Notes under the pieces: generated by a model
Databases searched by the model: none
Told to the model about the DNA's origin: nothing
The model's input: only the letters and a program-made list of their open reading frames with translations
In this document: piece after piece, positions 17,713 to 25,391 of the stretch
How positions within the stretch are numbered: the first letter of the stretch is position 1
Layout of the letters: each line of letters opens with the position of its first letter
DNA from: Celeribacter baekdonensis
Lineage (GTDB): Bacteria > Pseudomonadota > Alphaproteobacteria > Rhodobacterales > Rhodobacteraceae
Direction of reading: 5' to 3'
DNA length: 64,000 nucleotides
Assembly (NCBI RefSeq): GCF_003047105.1
Contig: NZ_CP028472.1
Span: 310,001-374,000, forward strand
Translations under genes and position numbers: made by a program

Positions 17713-18804
17713 TTACATCTCCAAAATCGCGCGGTTTTTGAGCAAGATCCACAAAAAGAACGGCCCGCCCAACACGGCGGTCACAATCCCGATGGGAAGC
17801 TCTGCGGGGGCCACAACGGTGCGGCTGATCATGTCGGCCAACAGCACCACAATCGCGCCCAAAATGGCGGCATTGGGCAGGAGCAGACGGTGCACCGGGC
17901 CTTGCACCAAACGCAGCAGATGCGGCACGACGATGCCCACAAACCCGATGCCACCCGTGATCGCGACACAGGCCCCAACCGAGGCTGCGACGCTGAGAAT
18001 GGCGAGACGTTTCATCCGCTGGACATCAACACCAAGGTGTTTGGCCACGGGTTCGCCCAAGGCCAAAGCATCCAGCGCACGCGCCAGGAACGGCGCGCTG
18101 ATCAAGGTCAGCACGATGATGGGACCGGCGGCGAGGAGTTTGGCCCAAGTGGCGCCTGCGACCGAGCCCATGCCCCAAAAGGTCAGGTCGCGCAATTGAT
18201 CATCACTGGCGCGATAGACGATGAACCCGGTGACTGCTCCGGTGAGCGCGCCCAAGGCAATGCCCGCCAAAAGCATCGTCGCAACAGAGGTGTGCCCGCC
18301 GCGTGTGGCGATTTTATAGAGGACAAGCGTTGACGCCCAACCGCCCAAAAACGCGGCGAAGGGAATGAGAGCGGCCCCCGTGGCGGCTTGGATCGCGGCC
18401 GGAAGAAACCCGCCCAAAACGATGGCGGCCACCGCTCCAAACCCCGCGCCTGCGCTCACACCGACAAGGCCGGGATCGGCCAAAGGATTGCGAAACAGCC
18501 CCTGCATGACGGTGCCAGACACCGCCAAGGCCGCACCAACAAGCGCGCCCGTGACCATGCGGGGCATCCGAATGTCCCAAACGATGGCCATATCGCGCAG
18601 GCTGGCTGTGCCGATCCCGGCTTTCGCGGCCAAGGCACCGGGCACGTCAATGCCGGAGGCCGCGCCCCAACCGAGACTGAGCAACATCACCAAAAGCAAC
18701 GAGAGACCCAACGCCATACGCAGGGCGAGCGCCCGCATTTGGCGATCCCCAGCAAGCGCTGTGGTGGGGCGGCGTAGGGCGAGACGCGAGGGCATAAACG
18801 CCAT
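17713..18804 (-). CDS. hmuU: Hemin ABC transporter permease (FecCD family)
   Basis: A 363-residue FecCD permease with about ten membrane helices. Family landmarks are GTVMQGLFRNPLADPGLVG near residue 105 and GFVGIVVPHLLR near residue 280. An extra basic leader of about 25 residues precedes the first helix; M4 or a later Met could be the real start. It begins three bases after hmuT and its neighbours hmuT, hmuS and hmuR fix it as the heme permease. Confidence 0.87.
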   Translation of the reverse strand: MAFMPSRLALRRPTTALAGDRQMRALALRMALGLSLLLVMLLSLGWGAASGIDVPGALAAKAGIGTASLRDMAIVWDIRMPRMVTGALVGAALAVSGTVMQGLFRNPLADPGLVGVSAGAGFGAVAAIVLGGFLPAAIQAATGAALIPFAAFLGGWASTLVLYKIATRGGHTSVATMLLAGIALGALTGAVTGFIVYRASDDQLRDLTFWGMGSVAGATWAKLLAAGPIIVLTLISAPFLARALDALALGEPVAKHLGVDVQRMKRLAILSVAASVGACVAITGGIGFVGIVVPHLLRLVQGPVHRLLLPNAAILGAIVVLLADMISRTVVAPAELPIGIVTAVLGGPFFLWILLKNRAILEM

Positions 18805-18807
18805 GGA

Positions 18808-19674
18808 TCAGTCCGCCGCCTTGCTGGGGGAGGGCGTTTCCACAAGCGCGTCATGCAAGTTTTGCGCAAAGAGCGCGGTGCGCGGGCCAAATCCCATCGC
18901 AGCAGGGTCGATTTGGACAAACCGACCGTGAGCCGCGGCGGGACTTTGCGCCAAAGCGGGCAGGGCAAAGATCTCGTCGGCGCGGCCTTCGTGATCCGCC
19001 TCGCCCGTCATCATCACCACGACATCCGGCGCGGCTTCGATCAGCGCCTCGTCGCCCATGATCTTGTAGCCGTTGAACGCAGCGGCCATGACGTTTTCAC
19101 CGCCCGCCATCTCGATGATGCCATTCGCGCCGGTCTGCGCACCCGCGACGTTGAGCCGCCCGGCTTGGTTCGAGAGGATGAACAGGATGCGGGGCCGCTC
19201 TGTTTGTTTGGCGAGAGAGGCCTCAAGGTTCACAAATTGTGTGGCAATTGTGGCGTGCAATGTCGCCGCCGCCTCTTCTGCACCAATCGCGGCACCGATG
19301 GCTGTCACATTGTCCAAAACTGCCTCTTTGGTGAAACTGTCATGGATGCTGACCACCGGGATCGAGGCCGCGCGCAGTTGATCAAGCGTCTCGGGCGGTC
19401 CCGCCGTGTCGCGGGTGACAATCAGATCGGGACCAACGGACAGCACCCCCTCCGCCGACAATTGGCGCATGTAGCCAACATCCGGCAGTGCCGTCACGGC
19501 CTCGGGGTAGAGCGAGGTGGTGTCACGGGCAATCACCCGTGCGCCTTCTCCAAGGGCGAAAATGGTTTCCGTCACCGGCCCGCCAATCGCGACAATGGCC
19601 TGCGCATCGGGATAGCTTTGCGCAGCGGCCGCTGTGGGAAGCGCGAGCGCGAGGGCAAAAAAGGTAGACCTCAT
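18808..19674 (-). CDS. hmuT: Periplasmic hemin-binding protein
   Basis: A 288-residue COG0614 protein with signal peptide 1-18 (ending AAA, then QSYPDAQAIVAIGG). HmuT/ShuT features include VTETIFALGEGARVIARDTTS, LPDVGYMRQLSAEGVLS with the Tyr that ligates heme iron in homologues, and LVTRDTAGP-like text near residue 87. It collects heme from HmuR in the periplasm and hands it to HmuUV. The start overlaps hmuS by four bases. Confidence 0.87.
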   Translation of the reverse strand: MRSTFFALALALPTAAAAQSYPDAQAIVAIGGPVTETIFALGEGARVIARDTTSLYPEAVTALPDVGYMRQLSAEGVLSVGPDLIVTRDTAGPPETLDQLRAASIPVVSIHDSFTKEAVLDNVTAIGAAIGAEEAAATLHATIATQFVNLEASLAKQTERPRILFILSNQAGRLNVAGAQTGANGIIEMAGGENVMAAAFNGYKIMGDEALIEAAPDVVVMMTGEADHEGRADEIFALPALAQSPAAAHGRFVQIDPAAMGFGPRTALFAQNLHDALVETPSPSKAAD

Positions 19675-20732
19675 GCCAAGGCCTCCTCACGGGTCGGCAG
19701 GGCAGCCAGAATGCCGTGCCATGTGGCAAGATCATCGGTGTCACCGTCGCGCTGACCGAAACATTGGAAGATCAAATTGCCTTTGTCATCAAAGGCTTCT
19801 AGCGAAATTGCCGGACCGCGTTTGGTCGGTTTTTCGACCACATAGACCTCGGCCACATGATCCGCGCGCAGATGCAGGTTGAACATCGGGTCCAGCACGT
19901 TGAGCCAGGGCCCCATGACTTTGATCGTCTCAAGCTTGCCCCAATGGATCTGAATATTGCCGGGATTGCCCACAAACAGGATCACCTTTTGACCCGCCTT
20001 GGACACCGCATTCAGGAAAGGTTCAACACGGTCCGACGCAACCGGACGCACCCACGCGGTGCCGAGAGCCGCACGATAGGCGCCAAGGCGGTTCATGCCG
20101 AGTTTGCTGGTGATCCGGTTGAATTGATGCGTGTCGCTCATCTTGGCCCATTCGCTGAGCAAAACGTCGCGCTTGTCCATATTCATCGTTGCACCTTGCA
20201 CCGGCGCACGGGGGGCGACGGGGAGTGTGTCGCTTTGATCCGCGATGGCGAGATCGGACACCAGCGGCCCCCAAGCCGCATGGTTCGAGCTGTCACGCAA
20301 ATAGATTTTTTGCAACGCATCACCCGCATGATCAAAAAACTGAAGCGATTTGCGGCTGCCGGTCTCAGTGGGTACTTCAACGGCAAAGCCGAAGGCCCAA
20401 TGTTTGGGAAAAATGCGCGTGTCGATGTCCGGCCCCAGCACCATCGAGGCATGCGGCCCGGCGCGGTACTCCAGAAACGTGCCAACGCGTTCGTGAACGC
20501 AGGACGCATTGCGGGTCAGCGCCATCACCTCGCCCAGCTCTGTGACGCGCGGTATGACGTCGTCGGGGTGAGGCGCAATGCGGGTGACACGATGCGCACC
20601 ATGGGTGCCGGTGAAGGCGGCCACCAATTGGGCCTCAGAAATGCCGAGTTTTTCGGCGAGATCGCGGTCCCGGATATTGGTGGCATCAGCCTTGGCGTTA
20701 CGAATGTCGGAGGGGGTAAGATGTTGGGTCAT
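19671..20732 (-). CDS. hmuS: Hemin-degrading/heme-handling factor
   Basis: A 353-residue cytoplasmic HmuS/HemS/ChuS-family protein built of two similar halves (about residues 20-170 and 190-345), each with the FVGNPGNIQIHWG or FLEYRAG-type elements of the fold. HmuS homologues bind imported heme and in some species break it down to release iron. It is the first gene after hmuR in the hmuSTUV series and overlaps hmuT by four bases. Length is normal for the family. Confidence 0.87.
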   Translation of the reverse strand: MTQHLTPSDIRNAKADATNIRDRDLAEKLGISEAQLVAAFTGTHGAHRVTRIAPHPDDVIPRVTELGEVMALTRNASCVHERVGTFLEYRAGPHASMVLGPDIDTRIFPKHWAFGFAVEVPTETGSRKSLQFFDHAGDALQKIYLRDSSNHAAWGPLVSDLAIADQSDTLPVAPRAPVQGATMNMDKRDVLLSEWAKMSDTHQFNRITSKLGMNRLGAYRAALGTAWVRPVASDRVEPFLNAVSKAGQKVILFVGNPGNIQIHWGKLETIKVMGPWLNVLDPMFNLHLRADHVAEVYVVEKPTKRGPAISLEAFDDKGNLIFQCFGQRDGDTDDLATWHGILAALPTREEALA

Positions 20733-20759
20733 AGTGTAATGTCCTAGTGTGCGTTTAGG

Positions 20760-20795
20760 GCGCGCGTTGGAGGCCGCAAAGGGGCCAACGCGCGC
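20760..20795 (-). terminator. Strong hairpin between hmuR and hmuS
   Basis: An 11-bp perfect stem (GCGCGCGTTGG with CCAACGCGCGC) around a 14-base loop lies just downstream of the hmuR stop. No long T-run follows on the minus strand, so it may act as a partial terminator or mRNA-stabilising element that makes receptor more abundant than HmuSTUV. Role is inferred. Confidence 0.5.
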
Positions 20796-20812
20796 AAAGA
20801 TCAGAAATTTGA

Positions 20813-22870
20813 TCAGAAAGTTTTGGTCAGAGACAGCGTGACAGTGCGCCCCGGTGCCGTGCGGCTGCTCAGATAGGGGCGGTAATCCTCGTCAAAGAGA
20901 TTATCGACGGAGGCGCGGAATGCGACACCTTCGGCCCAGCCCTTGTTGGGGATATAGGCCGCGCTCAGACCCACGGTCGTGTAGCTATCGCTTGGGGCCG
21001 TGGCCCCGTCTGTGCCTGTGGTGCGGGAGTTGCTCCATCCGTGGAGGATTTCGGTGGAGAGAGTGAGTTGCGTGTCAAACATCCGTTTGCCCAACGTCAA
21101 TTGTGCGGTGTCTGCCGGGGCGTTGTTGAAATCCTCGCCGGTGCCCCATTCGCCGCGTGTCATCGAGGCGTTGAAATCAACGTAATAGGCCCCGGTGACG
21201 TAAGAGGCCTCGAATTCCAGCCCTTTGAGATCAATCACATCGCCATAGGCAAAGCTGGCCGTGGTGTAGGTGGTGTTGTCCCAAACATGGGTTTTGAACC
21301 CGGTCAGTTTCGCCCGCACCCGATCCCCCGCGCCGAAGACATCGGAGGCATCATAAGAGACGCCGACTTCGACGGTTGTGGCCTTTTCCGAAGTCGTGAT
21401 CAAATCTGAGCGCAGATCGTCCAAGATCGGCAAGTTCTCGTTATAGGCCAGCGTGCCAAAGACCGCGAAACGATCGGTGACGGCATAGCGGGCAGAAAGC
21501 GCCCCAACCAAAGCGTCCTTTTTGAACGTGGTGCCATTTGCCGGGCCGGGAACACCGCGATAGGGGGCTTCGTTGTCGCGCGAGGTCAGGGTCTGATGCT
21601 CGTAGCGCAGTTGCGGGGTTAAGGTCAGCGCGCCAAAGGTCATCTCATCAGTGGCATAAAGTGCCACATATTCATCCGTACCACCGGGGGTGGACCCAGC
21701 GTTGGTGCCGGTGTCGCTGATTGAGGTGCGGGTTCTTTTGCCGATCTCGATCCCGGTCAAGACCGAATGATCGACCCTGCCGGTTGCAAAAAGCGCTGTG
21801 TTTTCGACAGAAAACGCCAGGCCTTTGGTGCGGTTGTCGGCGTTGTAAATATCCGAAGACGTTGTATCCGAGACGTTGGAAATCAACTCGTCCGAATAGG
21901 TCAATTTCGCCGTCAGATTCACGAGGTCGGTCGAGAGCGGATTATAGTCGAGCGCCAAAAAGGCGGTGGTGTCCTCGATGTCGGCATCGACGCGGACGGG
22001 AAACGAAGACCCGATGTAATCAAAGCTAACGTCTTTGAGGCGGTTTTGCGATTTGGACACCGATCCGGTGAAACTTAACTCATCGCTCGCGCGATATTTG
22101 AGTTTCAGCATCGCTGAGGGCAGTTCAAACCCCGTATCGGCCTGTTCTGTGCCGGTTCCGTCAGTGTAATCGCCGTTTTTACGATAGCCGTAAAAGGCCA
22201 AGACATCGAGTTTGTCATCCGGTGCAAAAGCCAGAATGGTGCTGCTCAGCACCCCGTCGCCGTTGCTCTCATAGGCGAGTTTCTGGCGCAGCGCGAAACT
22301 GTCGCCATCCTCAAGAAAATCAGCCGCATCCTTGGTTTGGGCTTCGACTGTGCCGCCGATGGCACCAGCCGAAAACCGAAAACTTTCGCCGGGCCCACGC
22401 ACCACGCGCACCGATTTGAACAGCTCTGGTTCCATCGTCAACAGGCTGCCTTGGCGGTAAAGTTCCTCTTGGCCCTTGGACACGCCGTCGATCACAACGG
22501 ACACTTTGGTGTTGGACCCGTAGGTGCCCGCATCGGCGCCAAGTCCGCGGATGTTGATAGAGGAACCTTGCGGGCTGGCCGCGTTGGACAGGGTCACGCC
22601 GGGGATGGTGCCGAGCAATTCGGCCAAGGTCGACGCCTGTCGCGCGTCCAATTCCTCTTGCGAGATTTCGGTCTCTGAGGTCGCGGTGTCGGTTTGAATA
22701 CCACGCAGGCTTTCGCCCAGCGTGACGGTTCCGATGAACGCGCCATAGGGTGAATCGGTGGTGAAATCGGTGGACGTGCCGGTGCCGTCTTGTGCAAAGC
22801 TCGGCAGGGCGAATGCGGGCGTGACAGCCAAAGCCGTCACAAGAGCCCGCAGGCTCGTGTGCGTGATCAT
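20813..22870 (-). CDS. hmuR: TonB-dependent heme receptor
   Basis: A 685-residue outer-membrane receptor. Signal peptide 1-25 (ending SFA, then QDG), TonB-box region near residues 45-55, plug domain (about 60-180) with AELLGTIPGVTLSN and SSINIRGLGADAG, then a barrel ending RTVTLSLTKTF. The GFRFSAG/AGAIGGTVEAQTKDAADFL region resembles heme/hemoglobin receptors. The ATG at 22870 was chosen because GAGGGGA precedes it; an upstream ATG at 22909 lacks such a site. With hmuSTUV downstream, heme is the expected ligand. Confidence 0.87.
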   Translation of the reverse strand: MITHTSLRALVTALAVTPAFALPSFAQDGTGTSTDFTTDSPYGAFIGTVTLGESLRGIQTDTATSETEISQEELDARQASTLAELLGTIPGVTLSNAASPQGSSINIRGLGADAGTYGSNTKVSVVIDGVSKGQEELYRQGSLLTMEPELFKSVRVVRGPGESFRFSAGAIGGTVEAQTKDAADFLEDGDSFALRQKLAYESNGDGVLSSTILAFAPDDKLDVLAFYGYRKNGDYTDGTGTEQADTGFELPSAMLKLKYRASDELSFTGSVSKSQNRLKDVSFDYIGSSFPVRVDADIEDTTAFLALDYNPLSTDLVNLTAKLTYSDELISNVSDTTSSDIYNADNRTKGLAFSVENTALFATGRVDHSVLTGIEIGKRTRTSISDTGTNAGSTPGGTDEYVALYATDEMTFGALTLTPQLRYEHQTLTSRDNEAPYRGVPGPANGTTFKKDALVGALSARYAVTDRFAVFGTLAYNENLPILDDLRSDLITTSEKATTVEVGVSYDASDVFGAGDRVRAKLTGFKTHVWDNTTYTTASFAYGDVIDLKGLEFEASYVTGAYYVDFNASMTRGEWGTGEDFNNAPADTAQLTLGKRMFDTQLTLSTEILHGWSNSRTTGTDGATAPSDSYTTVGLSAAYIPNKGWAEGVAFRASVDNLFDEDYRPYLSSRTAPGRTVTLSLTKTF

Positions 22871-22933
22871 AAGTATCCCCTCAAGGTGCCTGGAAATGCT
22901 GGCTGCCAAAGGGGAGCTTGCGTCTGTTGCGTT

Positions 22934-22962
22934 TAAGTATTTAAGGCGACTGTTTTTGTCAA
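22934..22962 (-). promoter_or_regulatory. Candidate hmuR promoter
   Basis: On the minus strand a perfect -35 TTGACA (22962-22957) is followed after 17 bases by TACTTA (22939-22934), 64 bases upstream of the hmuR start. The AT-rich stretch around 22930-22975 stands out from its surroundings and could also hold an iron-responsive operator, but no classical Fur or Irr box was recognised. Confidence 0.4.
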
Positions 22963-23005
22963 GAATAAGATTTGCCGCGCTGAAGACCCTATTGAAGCTC
23001 AGACG

Positions 23006-23845
23006 TTAGCGCGGTGCAAAGTTGATTTGCAGGCTAAATGAATAGGCGTTTTGTGTCAGCGACCGCGGCGCAGGTTTAAACTGGCCAATGCTTTGAACGG
23101 CCGCGAGTGCCGCTTGATCCAACAGGGCATTGCCTGAAGACCGTGCAACGGACACGCTCCGCAGTGCCCCTGTGCGCGCCACGGAAATCTGCAAGACGAC
23201 CTTGCCTTTGGCTCCTCGCGCCGCAGAGGGGTAGCGTTTTTTGCGCTCAATTGCGGCACGAATGCCGCCACCCCATGCGCTGAGATCGTGTTTGCGCTGA
23301 CCGGCATCGGCGGTGGCGCCCTGTGACGTGCCTTTGGTGCCGCGTGCGGTTTGCCCGCCTGCTCCCGCCGCTTTTTGCGCCTCCGATTGGGTTGCATTTG
23401 GGCGTTTCACCGGCTGAGAGGGTGCGGGTTTCGCGGGGGTGGATTTTGGCGCAGCCGGGGGAGGGGGCGCAGGCGGTTTGGGCGGTTCTGACCCCTCCGG
23501 GGGCACGACATCGGGGCTTTGCGGCGCAAGCGGGCTGAGGTTTGTCATCGTCATCGGCGGCGCATCAAGAGCCATCGGGAAGGCGTTGGCTCTTTGCGGC
23601 AGATCCAAAGCCTCTGTCGGAGTTGCGGGCGGCGCGATCTCGGTCAGACTCTCTGGCGGCGCAAAACCATCCCATTGCTCTACAAGGGTCTCAAGTGCTG
23701 CGGTTGAGGCGGCCATGCTCACCAGCTGCGTGCCAGCATCGCCCTGTGCTTCGGCCCCGCTCATGCGCGGCGCTATGCTCATCAACGCAACATGCGCCCC
23801 AAGCGACAGACCAACACAAAGCAAAACCTCAGCCGCGCGCGTCAT
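23006..23845 (-). CDS. tonB: TonB energy-transducing protein (copper locus copy)
   Basis: A 279-residue TonB with one N-terminal helix (about residues 7-25), a long Pro-rich linker (about 95-180, including PPKPPAPPPPAAPKS), and a C-terminal domain with RKKRYPSAARGAKGKVVLQI. It is only distantly like the 14292 copy. It overlaps exbD by four bases and is the last gene of the oprC-exbB-exbD-exbD-tonB unit, so it probably serves the OprC-type receptor, although cross-talk with HmuR is possible. Confidence 0.85.
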   Translation of the reverse strand: MTRAAEVLLCVGLSLGAHVALMSIAPRMSGAEAQGDAGTQLVSMAASTAALETLVEQWDGFAPPESLTEIAPPATPTEALDLPQRANAFPMALDAPPMTMTNLSPLAPQSPDVVPPEGSEPPKPPAPPPPAAPKSTPAKPAPSQPVKRPNATQSEAQKAAGAGGQTARGTKGTSQGATADAGQRKHDLSAWGGGIRAAIERKKRYPSAARGAKGKVVLQISVARTGALRSVSVARSSGNALLDQAALAAVQSIGQFKPAPRSLTQNAYSFSLQINFAPR

Positions 23846-24285
23846 GGCCGCTCCCCCTTGGATGACCGAAGGCCCGACGTGACCAGATTGACCTGTTCAA
23901 ACCCAAGCGCACCCAGTTGTGGCAACAATTGCGCGACGAAATGCGCCGGAGTGCTTTGGTCGGCATGGACCAGCACCACGGTGTCGCACTGGCCGCTGTC
24001 ACATCCGGCGCGCCGGTCCGTGTCAAGCGCACTCAGGATGGCTTGGCGGGCCTCGAAAGAGCTGACCAGATCGCGAAAGGCCAATTGGCCCGCTGGATCA
24101 AGGAATAGCGAAAACACCCCCTCGGCCTCCTGCGCTTCGGCGATCTCGGGCGGGGTGATGTCAAACGGTTCCGGCGGTTGCATTTCACCTGCAATCAGGA
24201 AGAAAATCAGCAACAGAAAGACGACATTGATCATGGGCAAAAGCCCCGTCGTGACGCGTTTTCTTGGCGGGCCGGACAGGTTCAC
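23842..24285 (-). CDS. exbD: ExbD/TolR-family protein (copper locus, second copy)
   Basis: A 147-residue ExbD with membrane helix LLPMINVVFLLLIFFLIAGEM at about residues 15-34, given by its core NVVFLLLIFFL. As in the 15062 copy, the Asp of the usual helix motif is Asn. The neighbour at 24289 keeps Asp. The periplasmic part carries a CDSGQCDTVV segment with two Cys. It is coupled to tonB and starts three bases after the other exbD. Confidence 0.82.
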   Translation of the reverse strand: MNLSGPPRKRVTTGLLPMINVVFLLLIFFLIAGEMQPPEPFDITPPEIAEAQEAEGVFSLFLDPAGQLAFRDLVSSFEARQAILSALDTDRRAGCDSGQCDTVVLVHADQSTPAHFVAQLLPQLGALGFEQVNLVTSGLRSSKGERP

Positions 24286-24288
24286 GGG

Positions 24289-24678
24289 TTACTCCATCAC
24301 GATCAGACGAGTGATCCCGGCCTTTGAAAGGTGATCAACGGTGTCCACAAGCCGTTGCAGATCGGCGTCATGGGTGCGGATGATCACCGCCGAGTCCGGG
24401 GTGGGCATCAAGGGCTGGAGCCAGCCTGACAAATGTTCGGCAAAGACTTCTTCGCCGTTGAGCCGGATGTCGCCATTGGCATAGAGATCGACCACACGCG
24501 GCGGACCCTCCCAAGACGCGGTTGCCGCGCCCCCAGCGGGGGTCAAGGGCAAGACGCCTTGGGTGCCAAAGCGTGACACCAACATGAAAAACACCAAAAG
24601 CAAGAACACGACATCAATCATCGGCGTCAAATCGGGATGACGCGTGCGGCGTGGGTGGGCAAAGGCAAAGGCACTCAT
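24289..24678 (-). CDS. exbD: ExbD/TolR-family protein (copper locus, first copy)
   Basis: A 129-residue ExbD with helix PMIDVVFLLLVFFMLVSRF at about residues 19-38, retaining the conserved Asp. The N-terminus RRTRHPDLTPMIDVVF is the classic ExbD start. A periplasmic domain ends LIVME. It overlaps exbB by four bases. Order and Asp/Asn pattern match the heme locus, so both loci descend from the same two-ExbD arrangement. Confidence 0.86.
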   Translation of the reverse strand: MSAFAFAHPRRTRHPDLTPMIDVVFLLLVFFMLVSRFGTQGVLPLTPAGGAATASWEGPPRVVDLYANGDIRLNGEEVFAEHLSGWLQPLMPTPDSAVIIRTHDADLQRLVDTVDHLSKAGITRLIVME

Positions 24679-25331
24679 GGCCGGGTCTCGTCAGGGGCGA
24701 TCGTGTCTTTGGGGAGCGGCACGAAGATCCGCGTTGCGATGTCTTCCAAATCATGGCGCACGCCGTCAATCGCAGTGTCAAACCACGTCAGCGCAATCTG
24801 CGCCGGGATCGCCACGGCCATACCGGCAGCGGTGGTCAGAAGAGCCTCCCAAATCCCACCCGCAAGCTGCGCCGGATCGGCGCGCGCGCCTGCGGTTTGC
24901 AACGCCTGAAACGCGGCGATCATCCCCATCACGGTGCCCAAAAGCCCCAAAAGCGGGCCGATGGTGGCAGCAAGTTCCAAACCGCGCAGCCCCGTGGCCG
25001 CCCGTTTCAACAGCCCGCGTGCGGTGCGTTCGACCTCTTCGCGCGCCAAGGCGTCGGGCAAATGCTCGGCCGCTTGGACCTGCATCGCGCGATAGGCCAG
25101 ACGGGCCCTCACGCTGCGACGTTGGGCCAAGGTGGCGCGGGCTTCATCCGTCTCACCCGCTTGCCAAAGCTGCACGGCCTGTTCGGTGACATGCCCGCCG
25201 ACCCACAGACCAGATCGGACAAAATCCCAACATTTCCACAGGATCAAAGCGACGGTCATCACGGACAGCGCAGAGATCGCCCAAATGGCGGGACCGCCCG
25301 CGATCAGAAACCCCAGTTTTTCAGCATCCAT
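24675..25331 (-). CDS. exbB: ExbB/TolQ-family proton channel subunit (copper locus)
   Basis: A 218-residue ExbB with a first helix near residues 10-35 and two C-terminal helices in ATIGPLLGLLGTVMGMIAAF and ALLTTAAGMAVAIPAQIAL. It follows the OprC-type receptor gene by 60 bases and overlaps exbD by four bases. It should form the proton channel that drives the 23006 TonB. Confidence 0.88.
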   Translation of the reverse strand: MDAEKLGFLIAGGPAIWAISALSVMTVALILWKCWDFVRSGLWVGGHVTEQAVQLWQAGETDEARATLAQRRSVRARLAYRAMQVQAAEHLPDALAREEVERTARGLLKRAATGLRGLELAATIGPLLGLLGTVMGMIAAFQALQTAGARADPAQLAGGIWEALLTTAAGMAVAIPAQIALTWFDTAIDGVRHDLEDIATRIFVPLPKDTIAPDETRP

Positions 25332-25391
25332 GGTGATGTCCTTTCAACAAAGAGGGCGCGCCACACAGGCGGCACGCCCGAAACGCGAAGG

